64,000 bases of DNA from Strobilurus pachycystidiatus (lineage: Eukaryota > Basidiomycota > Agaricomycetes > Agaricales > Physalacriaceae), in assembly GCA_019915135.1 (NCBI GenBank), contig JAHLMK010000008.1:1488001-1552000 (forward strand). The letters run 5' to 3'. Below are positions 34,967 through 45,433 of this stretch, one piece after another. Numbering within the stretch: position 1 is the first letter of the stretch; the number at the start of each line of letters is the position of its first letter. The position numbers and the translations under genes are program-made. The notes under the pieces were generated by a model. The model worked only from the letters and a program-made list of their open reading frames with translations, was not told the DNA's origin and made no database searches.

Positions 34967-37900
34967 GTGGTCGTCATGGTGTACTATGGTGCCGCGGCAG
35001 AGCCGTACCAAGAGGTAAACATGATTTTGCGGGGCACAGTGACGATGGCTAATATGTGGTTGATCATACAGCAGGCTGGCAGCGAGGGCGCGGCAGCATC
35101 CCCTGATGATCTGCGAGCATTCTATGCGGTGATGCACAAGCAGGATGTGGAGCGCAAGATGTCCAGGCGCAAGTCGAGCGGCATCTGGTCCCGCAAGTCG
35201 GTTAAGCGTTCTGCAGCACAGCCGGCGCCCGCCGGACCCTCTTCCCAACCACCACCACGGCCACCGCCGTCGTCCCTCGACACCAGCAGAGCTCAGCCAG
35301 CAGCCGGCGATGCCAAGGAGATGGAAAAACTGGAAGAACAACGGGACATCGTCACGCCACTCTCCTCCGCGTCGCGCTCCATCATCCCAGAGGCGCTCGC
35401 CGAGCTGCCGTCGTGGTATCCTACGGACGACTCGCTGTACAAGATGCACTACAACCTGCACAACCCCGTCGGGCCCCGCCGCTACTTCAACCACCATCTG
35501 ATCCCGCCGTCCCACAAGAAACCCTCGTCGCGGCCGTCCTCCATCTTCTCGCCGTCGTTCCCACCCATGGCCACGTCCTCCCAGGATTCGGACGACCTCA
35601 CGCGCCTGCCCGGGCCCAGCCGCACCCCTTCAAACTCTCCCCTTCCTACGCCCAGCTCTTCCCAGGTTCGCGTTGGTGACGCGGGCAAACCGCGCTCCCG
35701 CAAAACTTCACAAACCGCTCACGACGGCGTCGACCTTCTTGATGTATCCGATCCCTGGGGCACAAACTGGCACCATCAGTCGCCGTATGACGTCGGCCTC
35801 ACCGGTCCTGTCGCTGTCGCTCCCGACGGTCAGGAGGTAATTTCATTGATGGTTCTTCATTTTGCAGTGCTCACACCGCTTTTTTTTTGCTTTCAGCATG
35901 GACGCCAGCGCCATACGAGCATGACTACACGTGAAACCCGACGGCGGACCGTCACACCCTCTCCACTGTCGCAGTCAACCTCCGCTGTGCATCTGGCGCC
36001 CAATGCAGATGGCGGCAGGGTATCCCGGAAGCTCAGCAAGCGTCGCACGTCAGCCATAGGTATCTTTGGCAAAGACGATGGCCAGGACCGGCACGCATAT
36101 TCTGTGCCGTCCACTCCCCTCGACGACGACCGGTCATTCGCGGATTCCCCGATACCCAAGTCCGGCCCCCCGAGTTCCTTCAAAGCACCATCTGTCATGA
36201 CCAAAAAGCACAGCAGTATCTTGGGGCGCTTAGCACGGAGGTTCAGCATTCTGAAAAAGTCGCGTAACGACGACAGGGGGGTCGACCATATGGACTCGAC
36301 GATGGTGGTATTACGCTCGCAATCCCCGGAGAAGCTCGGTCAGAAGAGAGTCTCGCCTCCAAGCGTAGATGTCCAAATTCCTCCTCCAGCCCCAGAAGAA
36401 CCACCGACACCGCCACCGCAGCAACCACCTGCCGAGCCCGCACACCGATTGTCTCTTTCCTCGATAGAGCAACCGTTCTCCATGGGAAGATTAACCATCG
36501 CGAACCCAGATGCCCCAAGCTCAGATACGAGCACGCCTTTGCAACGCGAGGTTCCCTTACCACACCCGGAGCCTAAATATATACCGGAACCTCCTGCACT
36601 CCATAGGCCACCATCAATACCCTCTTCTCACTCATCTACGGTACATGCTCCGTCTGTTGGAACTGTTTCTCCGGTACCTTCGTCGTCCATGCAGGTCCTT
36701 TCGGAGACTATGAAGCCTCAAGTGCGTGCTTCCGAGAGACCCACCGAGAAGTCCACATCTACCCCTGCCCCAATTCCAACACCGTCAGTCCACTCTAGAC
36801 GGACATCAAGGGATTCGTCGCCCACGAAGATGGTGGAACCCATCAAACGCAGTCCCGCTGGATCTGCTGCACCACAGGCCAACAAGGGGTACAATCAAAC
36901 CAACGGTGCACCAAGGGATACGTCTCCAACCAAGACTGTAGACCCCTCCAAGCGCAGTTCTTCTGGATCTGTAGCACCTCAGGCTAATCAGAGGTACAGC
37001 CAAACAAACGGTGCACCCAGGGATTTGTCTCCCACCCAGACTGTAGACCCCAGCAAACGCAGCTCTGTTGGCTCCGTAGCACCTCAGGCCAATACGGGGT
37101 CTAGCCCTACGAACGGTGCCCTCTTTCCGACAGCCGCTCCCCCTCCTGCTAATAATGGACATTCGCAGGAAAAGAGGAAGTCTCGCTCGCCTGAAAAGAA
37201 GCCTGTTCCTCCCCCAAAACCTGCTGCTGTCGTTCCTTTTCCTGCCTCTGAACCCACACCCGAGCAACCCGTCCCAGCGTACCTATCAGCTGTGATATCG
37301 ACATACCCATACGATATTGACGGCACACCTCTTTCCGCTGCTTCTGTTCTAGTCAATCCTCCTTCACCATATGATTCATCCAACCTGCCTATTCCTGGCT
37401 CTCCTGCCCCAACCATACCACCCAAGGAGCCGAAACGTCCCCCGAGAGCCCCGTCACCCAGCACGGTGAGCAAACAGACAGAGACCTTCAAACTCGTCCG
37501 GAGTATCTCTGGGAGCGTGTACGCTTCCACTGAAACCATCACTGCGGCTGGTCAGCAATGGGAGGTCGTGCAAGATAGGAAAGGAAAAGGAAAAGAGATC
37601 TCTTCCCCATCTAAACCCAAATCGAATCGAGAGAGCAGCAGTAAACGGGATCAGCGAAAGGAGCGCGAGCGAGAGAAGGAAAAGGAGAAGGAGAGAGCCT
37701 ACGCATCTGACGAACGGAGGTCGCGTAGGCACGAGGAAAAGTCTTCGCGACGATCTGTTGAGGTTGCGTCAGTGTCATCGGCGCCACCTCCCAGGTCCCA
37801 CCGTCGGTCCAACAGCGTGGACAATCGTAACAACCATGCCGCAATCCCCGATTTCGCGTCCTCTCCTCGTCCCGAGAAAGACAAGCGCGCGCAGAGCTCG

Positions 37901-38548
37901 AGCCGCAAGTCCACGGAAGTTCCTGTCAATGTCAACAAGCCGCAGCCGCCTCCCCCTCCGCCTACCCCCGGCTCTTCGAGGGTTCCTTTACAACGAAACC
38001 CTTCTGTTTCTGCGCGACCAACTTCGGAGGTTCCGACCGCTGCTGATCTCAACGCACTGCGGAGTCGAGAGGCTTGGGAAATGGAGCGACTATTCAAAGC
38101 TCGCAGTTTACATGGTGCTGCTGCCACAGCTGTCCCTTCTGGCTCTGCACCGACGCCAGTCATCCCTGCTCCTTCCGGCAGCGCCTCGAAACCATTCCAC
38201 GGCTCGAGCCACACCTCGTATACCGTGCACAACGGCTTTCAGGGCCAGTCTGCGTCTCAAATCTACTACTCCATGCCAACCAGCCAACCCGCCGTTCAAA
38301 TGCCATACACTTCCGGGTCCCACGCCCAGTCGCTCCCTCAAAACTTGGATCGTTCCGCTAATGTTTACTCACCGTCGTTTACCAACTCTCATTCGTCTCC
38401 TGCAGTTTCTGCGGATGTTTTCCTCCCAACACGAACTAACCCCCTGCCGGAACCACCACGAGATACTCCATACAAACCAGCTAATTTAGATACGCTATTG
38501 GACTCCGACTACTGGACTAAACACGCTGGAGTCACCACAGCACACTGA
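34967..38548 (+). CDS. Large Ser/Pro-rich disordered protein with tandem repeats
   Basis: Almost continuous open frame of about 1,190 codons. An internal 60-nt segment (35839-35898, GTAATT...CTTTCAG) is probably an in-frame intron. I do not recognise the protein. Composition is dominated by Ser, Pro, Arg and Lys; most of it should be disordered. One conserved-looking block is MHYNLHNPVGPRRYFNHHL near 35446-35502. It has a poly-Pro run (near 37946) and an RKEREREKEKEKERAY stretch. Three copies of a 105-bp repeat lie at 36811-37125. The start is unsure: in-frame ATGs at 34967, 35131 and 35158 and possible upstream exon ends near 34960 are all options. A signalling scaffold or cytoskeletal/polarity role is possible but unproven. 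Confidence 0.7.
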   Translation: MVVMVYYGAAAEPYQEVNMILRGTVTMANMWLIIQQAGSEGAAASPDDLRAFYAVMHKQDVERKMSRRKSSGIWSRKSVKRSAAQPAPAGPSSQPPPRPPPSSLDTSRAQPAAGDAKEMEKLEEQRDIVTPLSSASRSIIPEALAELPSWYPTDDSLYKMHYNLHNPVGPRRYFNHHLIPPSHKKPSSRPSSIFSPSFPPMATSSQDSDDLTRLPGPSRTPSNSPLPTPSSSQVRVGDAGKPRSRKTSQTAHDGVDLLDVSDPWGTNWHHQSPYDVGLTGPVAVAPDGQEVISLMVLHFAVLTPLFFCFQHGRQRHTSMTTRETRRRTVTPSPLSQSTSAVHLAPNADGGRVSRKLSKRRTSAIGIFGKDDGQDRHAYSVPSTPLDDDRSFADSPIPKSGPPSSFKAPSVMTKKHSSILGRLARRFSILKKSRNDDRGVDHMDSTMVVLRSQSPEKLGQKRVSPPSVDVQIPPPAPEEPPTPPPQQPPAEPAHRLSLSSIEQPFSMGRLTIANPDAPSSDTSTPLQREVPLPHPEPKYIPEPPALHRPPSIPSSHSSTVHAPSVGTVSPVPSSSMQVLSETMKPQVRASERPTEKSTSTPAPIPTPSVHSRRTSRDSSPTKMVEPIKRSPAGSAAPQANKGYNQTNGAPRDTSPTKTVDPSKRSSSGSVAPQANQRYSQTNGAPRDLSPTQTVDPSKRSSVGSVAPQANTGSSPTNGALFPTAAPPPANNGHSQEKRKSRSPEKKPVPPPKPAAVVPFPASEPTPEQPVPAYLSAVISTYPYDIDGTPLSAASVLVNPPSPYDSSNLPIPGSPAPTIPPKEPKRPPRAPSPSTVSKQTETFKLVRSISGSVYASTETITAAGQQWEVVQDRKGKGKEISSPSKPKSNRESSSKRDQRKEREREKEKEKERAYASDERRSRRHEEKSSRRSVEVASVSSAPPPRSHRRSNSVDNRNNHAAIPDFASSPRPEKDKRAQSSSRKSTEVPVNVNKPQPPPPPPTPGSSRVPLQRNPSVSARPTSEVPTAADLNALRSREAWEMERLFKARSLHGAAATAVPSGSAPTPVIPAPSGSASKPFHGSSHTSYTVHNGFQGQSASQIYYSMPTSQPAVQMPYTSGSHAQSLPQNLDRSANVYSPSFTNSHSSPAVSADVFLPTRTNPLPEPPRDTPYKPANLDTLLDSDYWTKHAGVTTAH
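36811..37125 (+). repeat. Tandem repeat, 3 copies of 105 bp (35 aa)
   Basis: Three in-frame copies start at 36811, 36916 and 37021 with exact 105-bp spacing. Each encodes a unit like (R)DxSPTxxVxPxKRSxxGS followed by xAPQANxxxxxTNGA. The units differ by about a dozen residues, so the array is not newly expanded. The phosphorylatable SPT and KRS steps are kept in all three copies. Confidence 0.9.
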
Positions 38549-38705
38549 CCTTTAGATACCCTGCATGTAATGACAGTTTTAACCTTTTGTAGATTGCTTT
38601 TTTTACCTTCACATCGGTTGTTTGTTCATCAATTTTATTTATCTGACTATTCGGACTAGCCTATTTGTATAATCATGCATACCGATATACCTTTATTGAC
38701 AAAGA

Positions 38706-39908
38706 TCACAAGTTGTAAATGGGGAGTAGGTGTGAGAGAGTGAGAGATTGTCGGCAAAGAGGGCATTCAGCCTGTGGCGCAATTCAGTCAATTTTCGGCA
38801 GCGGGGATGAGCAAACGACTTGCCTTCTCTCGGCCCCAGCCCACTATGCAGTCCCAGCAGAATAGGTGGCCACATTCTGTGGCACAGCTGTTGGTGCGTT
38901 CCTCCAAGCATAGAGTACAATTTCTCCCGGCACGTAAAGCACTAGGAATAGATGCTATGTCTAACGCTGTACCGACGTCTTCCTCGGCTGGCTGGACCAC
39001 TTCGTCATCCTTGATAGGCCCGATTAAGGATGAAACGGCCCGATTGTCGAGGAAAGTCTCGCGCGATGGTGCCCGCGTGTTCACCGCCTTCTCGTTACCA
39101 TTGTCACTAACGTATCGTTCCCTTAGAAAAGCCAGCAGTCGATGAACAAGACGTATGCTCAAGAGAGCACCAAGGAGAGAGTAAGACGGAGGTCGGACAT
39201 CAGGATTTTCCGGTATGGAGGAGAGCTGCGAAGTTGAGAGTAAGTGGAAGAACTCAATGAGGTGAGGAACCTACATACGTATCTTACGCCTAGAAAACGC
39301 TTTACCAGGTGATAGTATGTTCCAGAGAAGTAGAACAAGGCCAGGTTGATCTCGACAAGTGTTCCCAAAGCAGAGGGAACGTGTTTCAAGAGGACAGATA
39401 TTCGTGAGTGATTTGTGGAGGACATCAAGTATTGGGGCAGAGCAGGGAGGAGGATGACAGCTAGGCGTGTCCATCTAGAGGGAAGTAGACCAGATGCAGC
39501 GGAGTACTGCCAGATATTTGTGTATTCTTCGCCGAGTGTCTGCATTCCTACGAGGTTATTAGAGAGGTGGAACGAGGGGGACCTAGTCATCAAGTACCAC
39601 GGCCAACTGTCATCCCAAAGTAAAGGCATTTGACGAGCAAATCGATCTCCTTGTCTCGTCTTGTGAGCCATCGAGTTCCTGGATTAAGAGGTCTCAGATA
39701 CACCAGTGCCAGTCACTCTAAAACTATCGTACCCAGCCATGAACGGAGCACGGAGTCTGTTTGATCGCGTAAGGCCGAGAGATGGTAGACGTCTCGCTGG
39801 TGAGCGCGAACTGAGGTTCAAGTCAGAGAAGAACAAGTTGCATTAGAGCCGGGACCGACTAATTTGTGCTTGCTGAGCATGAGGAAAGAATGGAATGCCG
39901 GTCGACAT
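38706..39908 (-). CDS. pex10: Peroxisome biogenesis factor 10 (RING peroxin)
   Basis: RING E3 ubiquitin ligase of the peroxisomal membrane, part of the Pex2-Pex10-Pex12 complex that recycles the import receptor Pex5. Start [20 protein letters not shown] at 39908. Blocks: [80 protein letters not shown], and the RING finger [18 protein letters not shown] followed by [22 protein letters not shown]. The last exon (38771-38706) follows a 52-nt intron beginning GCAAGT, the strict GC-AG consensus, in the RING region. All eight zinc ligands are present (CxxC...C-x-H...CxxC, then CPLC). Membrane-inserted helices lie in the central part. Confidence 0.92.
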
Positions 39909-40005
39909 GACGGTCAGCTGTAAGTTGGCGCGCGTGATACTCCTTGAACCCGGACTACCATCTTTACTTGGTCCCGAACCTTTTTCAAGCCCCACCACCT
40001 CAAAA

Positions 40006-40584
40006 ATGTCGCAATTCCAGAAGAGACGCACTGAAGTGTCGGCATGGGATAAAAGTACGCGATTTTTTGTCTTTTTTCCTTCGCAACTTGCTGATCCTCT
40101 GGGCCAGTGAAGTACGAATGCTCGCTTCTCTCCGTCTTGTATTCATGCGGACCTCGCTTTAATCGAACAGAATGGGCGCTATGATGGGTGCTGGCGTTGG
40201 CTTGACCATTGGCTTCATCTTTGGCTCCTGGACTGTAATCCGGTTCGACCTAAACCTCCGATTCTCCGGCGTCGATTTGCTTATTTCGACCCTTCCAGAC
40301 ATGGCGCAGGCCCGCGTGGCGTCCTTCCTACCCTCTCTGCATACATGTTGACGAGCGCGTCATCCTTTGCCTTCTTCCTGTCCATCGGATCTGTACGTCT
40401 TGGGCTGGCCCGTGCGTCTGACGTGACTGACGATTAGTAGGTCATCCGCAACGACTCCATTCCACCGCATCTGCAGGCTGCGCGCTTGCAATTCCTCTCG
40501 ACCATGCCTGTCAATGTTCAGTCAAGACAAGAAGGTCTGAAACTCATGAAGGCGCGATGGGAAAATGAGCGCGGGGACCAGTAG
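40006..40584 (+). CDS. mgr2: Mgr2/ROMO1-like mitochondrial protein, TIM23 translocase
   Basis: Small two-helix inner-membrane protein that seals the TIM23 channel laterally. Five exons fit: 40006-40054, 40108-40111, 40171-40242, 40299-40392, 40441-40584, giving 120 aa. Blocks: VSAWDKMKMGAMMGAGVGLT and IGFIFGSW, then HGAGPRGVLPTLSAYMLTS and SFAFFLSIGSVIRND, the standard Mgr2/ROMO1 pattern, followed by a helical extension to NERGDQ. The second exon is only 4 nt (TGAA) and supplies most of two codons; without it the WDK and KMGAMM blocks are out of frame. The start is 97 nt from the divergent pex10 start. Confidence 0.88.
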
Positions 40585-43561
40585 GAGATGGCGTCTCAGT
40601 GTCCTATGTATGTTACTTTTTGAATTCCCAGCTCACTCTTCCCGTTGTATTCATTCCGTATCTCTACGTGCTCTCCCTTTGCTATATCTTAATCCTCTAT
40701 GGGCACTTGAATGACGATCGACATACTTGCGCTTTGCTCCACTGAAAGCGTTAACGTCTACATATGGCTTCCCTGAGCCAAACTCCCTCGCTTGAAGCTT
40801 TGCTCTCATGTAGGGCGCCGGTCGGTGCCGGCGGCAAATCCCGAGGCCCTACACCAGATCTTTTTTTCCATTTGCCTTCGTATCACGCACTCCCATCTAT
40901 CCACGGCCGTCACCGTCTACATCGTCTGCGGTGGTCGATTCGTGCGATGGACCCACTTTCCTCTCGTCGAGGTCACTCCAAGGAATTAGAGAGGTGGTTT
41001 TGAGTGCTATATCAAGCCTTCGTTGAGACAGAAATCCGAACGCAGCTGTGCCTGGTCTGGACTGTAGGCGACGACGCACATTTGAAACAGAGAAGCTCTG
41101 CGGCAGCGAGTAGAATTGTTTTACTCAGATGGAACTGGTAGGTACATTGTGGTAGTGGATAGCAGAAGCACTGTATTACGGGATGGAGAGAGAGTATATG
41201 TAGCGACACCAAATTCGAACGAATTTTCCAAGAAATGTTGATACGGAGAAGTGATGTTAGCGATCAATACTTTCTTCTTGTCTTCGGCGATGAAGTTCAT
41301 GAGCGAGGTCCTTGAATTTATGAGCTGCTATAAAATGCGAATGGGAAGGAGGCGTACGACGGCAAGTTGTCGAAGTCGGCGCACGACAATGAGGCGGTGC
41401 CCAGCGTTCGGATGGCTGGCCGCTTGGGCCAGTACGTTGAGATGCTGTGGAATGTTGATCACGTCAATTTGGGACATAATAAACAGCATGCTCACCGAAT
41501 GCTCTGGAATGGAATCTTGAAGCAGAGGAAAGAGTTGACTGGCATTGGAAGTCGGCGGGGGAGGGCTCTAGTACGGTCATGTCAGTCCGAATACTTACGC
41601 TTGGATGCCGATGATACTTGCCCATTGCTCCAACGCGGCAGCGACTCGACGAGAGGATTCTCGATGGAAGGAGAGGGCCCTGTTGAAAGGGTGAAAGCGA
41701 GGGGCGGCCGTGAGAGCCCCTTCATCGGTCAGCGACGCATCACCCCGAGTGAACACGACACGCTGGGCGCGGGGCATGCTTTGCTGGGAAGGCTTGCCAA
41801 GTGGGCTGCTGAGGCGAAGAAAAGCGAGCCTCCCGCGCTTTTATCGTCACAAGAAAGAGCATATCAATAAGTTAAGGTTCCTAGCGTTTGTGGTGCTATT
41901 GGTTTCCTAACAAGAGACGGTCAGCCGAGTGAGCCGTCAAATGATATTGCTCACGAACACACCTTCAATACAATTCATGCCGGAAATCATGTCTTTCTTC
42001 GACACATTCCAAACTACCAAAGAACCCTCTCTACGACTTGTCCCCCTCCCTCGCTGGACCTAAGCATAGCTGTTGGGCTGGAAGCCTTGTCCCATCTGGA
42101 AAGCCTGGAATTGGATCTAACCCCGGCAAAAGCGTTCACATGTCTGACCTGTAGGACGGTCTGGACTGCTCATCACCAACTTCTTGGCTTGCGAGGTCTT
42201 TCCCAACCCGCGAAGAATAGTGGCGGGAGGACCTCTGCGTCACGTGACGTCGCATACGGGATCGTCGTGAGCAGGTCGTGAGTCAAACCTGGACACGCGC
42301 CAAGCACTGATGCGCCCCGCACAAATACTTGTATGTCTTGAATTTGACGGAGGAGCCGCTCACCTTCATACCGTGTCGAGGAATCAAGCACCGAGCCTCC
42401 CGAGAACCGCTTCCGTTGGTACGGTCCGTGCTATGAGAACTATAATCCACCGTGCGAATATGGCGTCCGCCGGTAGACATCACAAGGAAACTGTCGCGTC
42501 CGAGTCCTTTGACAACACTCGTGGAAGTGATAGGTCTATGCGGCGTCAGGATGCTCGAATGGGCGCGTCTTGACTGAACAGGAATTCGAGTTGAAGTCAT
42601 AGCCCTCGGTTCAATCCACCGCAGATGACGAGTCGCGCCAGAAATTCCAATGCACCGAAAATTTGCGTCTGCGTGGTGTCCTGGCTACTCTTGCTTCTTG
42701 ATAACGCTTGGCGGCGAGAATTCTATCAGTAGCGCGTACCACCAGTTTATGTCGCAGAGCTGTGTTCGACTTAAAGTCAGATCCAAGCTAAACAATGTCT
42801 CCCTAGTAGTGACAATGACCGCCACAGATGCGGAAGAACCAGTACCCCACCATGCCCTTAGCGGAGAATTTTCAGACGACGGTATATGAGAAGAGTGCGT
42901 CATTTGCCGCCAGCCCACCGCCTTGCGACGATCGAGCCGGCAGCTGAAGGGTATTGTCGAGGATGCCGAGCTTATATCGCCGAGTCTAGGTTACCGTTCT
43001 TTAATTTTACAGATAACTGATCGATAGTTGTGATTTATGTACTTCTCAGCTCACGGACGACCTCTGCACACTGTCATTAGGCTGTTCAAAGGCATTGAGC
43101 TGTGAACCTAACAGCACCCCAATGTCCTCAGCTGTCTAAGATGTTCAGTATTGATGGAAACAATGATGTTACAAGGTTTGAGTGTACAGTAATGCTTTCT
43201 TTGAGTAGTCTCTAACAAATGCCCTGAAGATACCAACTATTTTCAAAATTCCAATCTTGCAGTTTGTGCCAGTCTAGATTCTAGATCTTGACTTCTACTC
43301 CAAGGTTTTTTGGTGGCCAGGGCCCAAGACAAATTATTACAACGCTTACACAGGCCGTTGCTACCCATCGATTCGGCAGACGTCAATCTCTCCCTCACTG
43401 TTGCCGCGCCTGCTGAGTACCAATCCCAATGATAGCTGCTGGTCCGGGGATGCTGTTACGCACGAACACGATACTACAGTCGCCAACAAATTCGTGCAAA
43501 ATTCAAGTTACCATCTCACCACAACCTTCGTGAGAATTGGCAAGTCACTGTATCAGTCTAT
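40585..43561. other. Gene-poor interval, no recognised gene
   Basis: Nearly 3 kb between mgr2 and the stop of rrb1. Plus- and minus-strand frames of 60-170 codons occur, e.g. 41367-41870 (+), 42283-42600 (-) and 41595-41777 (-), but none shows a known domain. A possible three-exon minus-strand gene at 41330-41777 (ending ADFDNLPSYASFPFAF) can be assembled with GTAAGT...TAG and GTGAGC...CAG introns; I cannot support it further. Confidence 0.4.
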
Positions 43562-45256
43562 CTACACGGAAATGGTCTTGAAGATATTGAAGCCATCGTA
43601 AGCTGTGCTCATCACCGTTCCCGGTATTTGAGGGTGCCAATGAACCTCCTTCACATGTTGTTGCCCTTGGTGGACGAACAAGAGCTGCGGAGGCACATCC
43701 TTCTCCCCAGTCGCATTCATGCCCATCTCATCATCATCCTGCTCCACCCCAAGGTCCCATAACGTGACTTGGTCGTCCTCCCCAGAAGCTGCGAAGATCG
43801 AGTCTTCAGTCGGGTGCCATTCAACAGAGGTTATGGGACCGTGATGCCAGTTGAAGGCCGCCAGCGGAGCGTCGTCAGGTCCCGTTGATCTATTCAGTAC
43901 CAGCAATTAGCGGCAATTTCACCGGAAGGTTTGATAGGTCACGAACCCTCGCTTCTTGACATTACGGAGATCCCATGTCTTGAGACCACCTTCATCACCG
44001 CCACTCAGTAGCAGGTATTGGTTAGACCTGTTCCAGCTGATCACGTTGACGTCGCTCTCGTGGGCGCCTTCTATGCCGGCTATGCTCTTACGCCCCTTGG
44101 CTCGCACATCCCACACTTGTATTGTGCGATCAGCAGAGCACGACGCGAAGACAGTAGGTTCGGATGGACTCCATTGAATATCCTCGACGCTCGAGGTATG
44201 GCTAAGGAACGGCTGGGAGAGCGCGTTGAAGCCGGATGGGGTGGAGGTGGTAAGATAGATTTTCGCGTGGACGTCCCCGGTAAGCAGACGTAAAGACGAA
44301 GGTCCAGAGGCTGCCCAGTCCAGAGCAAATCCTTCAGCCTTGCCATGGGAGTTGATCGTGAACAGAGGAGCAGAGGATTTCTCCTTGTCTAATGAATATC
44401 CGGGGACGTCGAGCGATTCGATGAGTGGACGGACGTCCCAGATGTGCACTTTACCCGTTTCTGCCCATGATGCGACATGATAAGGCTGGGTAGCGGGTGA
44501 TGATGACGACGATAGTGGTTGCGCGCGTACGCGATTGACGCCACCTTGATGAGGAATTGAACGGTATTCCAGAACAGGATCTTCATCCAAGTTCTGGTCA
44601 TCGTCGTCGTCGTCGTCGTCCGAGTCAGAATCACCTGAAACAATGAAAATTAGATGAAGATTGGCAAGATAGTACATAGCATACCGTCTTTTTGAGTTTT
44701 GTGTAGTGAACTCATTTTGTAAACCAAGAGTTCGTTGTTCTGCATAGTGTCCGCTTGGGTGCCTGTAACCAGATAGGCAGTAGCAGGCAGTTTTTGTCGT
44801 TCATCGCCCAAGGTATCCCGTAAAATGTCGAAGGAAAGACATGGCCAGGTTACTTTCAGTGTGTGGCGCATAATATAGACAGAATCGTCGGCTTCGAGCA
44901 CTTCGTCTTTCCCCAGAGTATGCATGCCAGGAATGAACGCATCGGGGGCTACTGGCTGTTCCTCTGATTCTTCTATCGCAGGTAGAACCTCTTCATCGAC
45001 GTCCATTGCTGATTATATCCATAAGCGGGGGGAGCAATGAGTCAAGGTTGTGCGTTTCCTCACCATCGTCGTTGTCCTGTTCAGCGCCGTCGACGACGTC
45101 CTCATCACTCTCAATCTCGTCCTCCCAAGCATCTTCAAACTCGCCCATTTCATCATTTGCCTGTACTTCGCGTTTCAGGCCGCTTCCCGATGCCTTCAGG
45201 AAGGGCTGTCCGTGTTCGTTTTCATGGGCAACTTCCGTCGCCGAGCGTTTGGACAT
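43562..45256 (-). CDS. rrb1: Ribosome assembly WD40 protein Rrb1/GRWD1
   Basis: Nuclear chaperone of ribosomal protein uL3 (Rpl3). Start [18 protein letters not shown] at 45256. Acidic N-terminus, then a CAF1C/histone-binding-like block ([15 protein letters not shown]), an Asp-only run (about eight residues, encoded by GTC/GAC triplets near 44610), and a WD40 propeller: [40 protein letters not shown] with [29 protein letters not shown] with LKTWDLR, and [21 protein letters not shown]-terminus [20 protein letters not shown] then DGFNIFKTI. All match the GRWD1 family. Four exons in the order given; the ends are supported by splice signals. Confidence 0.92.
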
Positions 45257-45433
45257 TGAAGGAGACAGATGGATAGCGGATCGGAATGAACTTCAAAAAA
45301 AATGCGCGGGACGGCAGCAGTCGCACGTGCCCAGTGATGCCGGAGACACTGGCAAACAGTTGGGCGCTGGTCTGTGCGCACAACGACTTTCTGGCCTCAA
45401 CCACCCACCAACGCCACCAGCGCCACCTGCTGC

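Noticed and set aside
34913..35515. 200-codon minus-strand open frame
   Set aside because: Antisense to the Ser/Pro-rich gene; no domain and no splice structure.
42611..42640. B-box-like GGTTCAATCC
   Set aside because: The flanking bases do not make the T-stem or acceptor stem, and no A box lies upstream.
40585..43561. Transposon or retroelement remnant
   Set aside because: No reverse transcriptase, integrase, transposase motif or terminal repeats were seen in the gap or elsewhere in the window.
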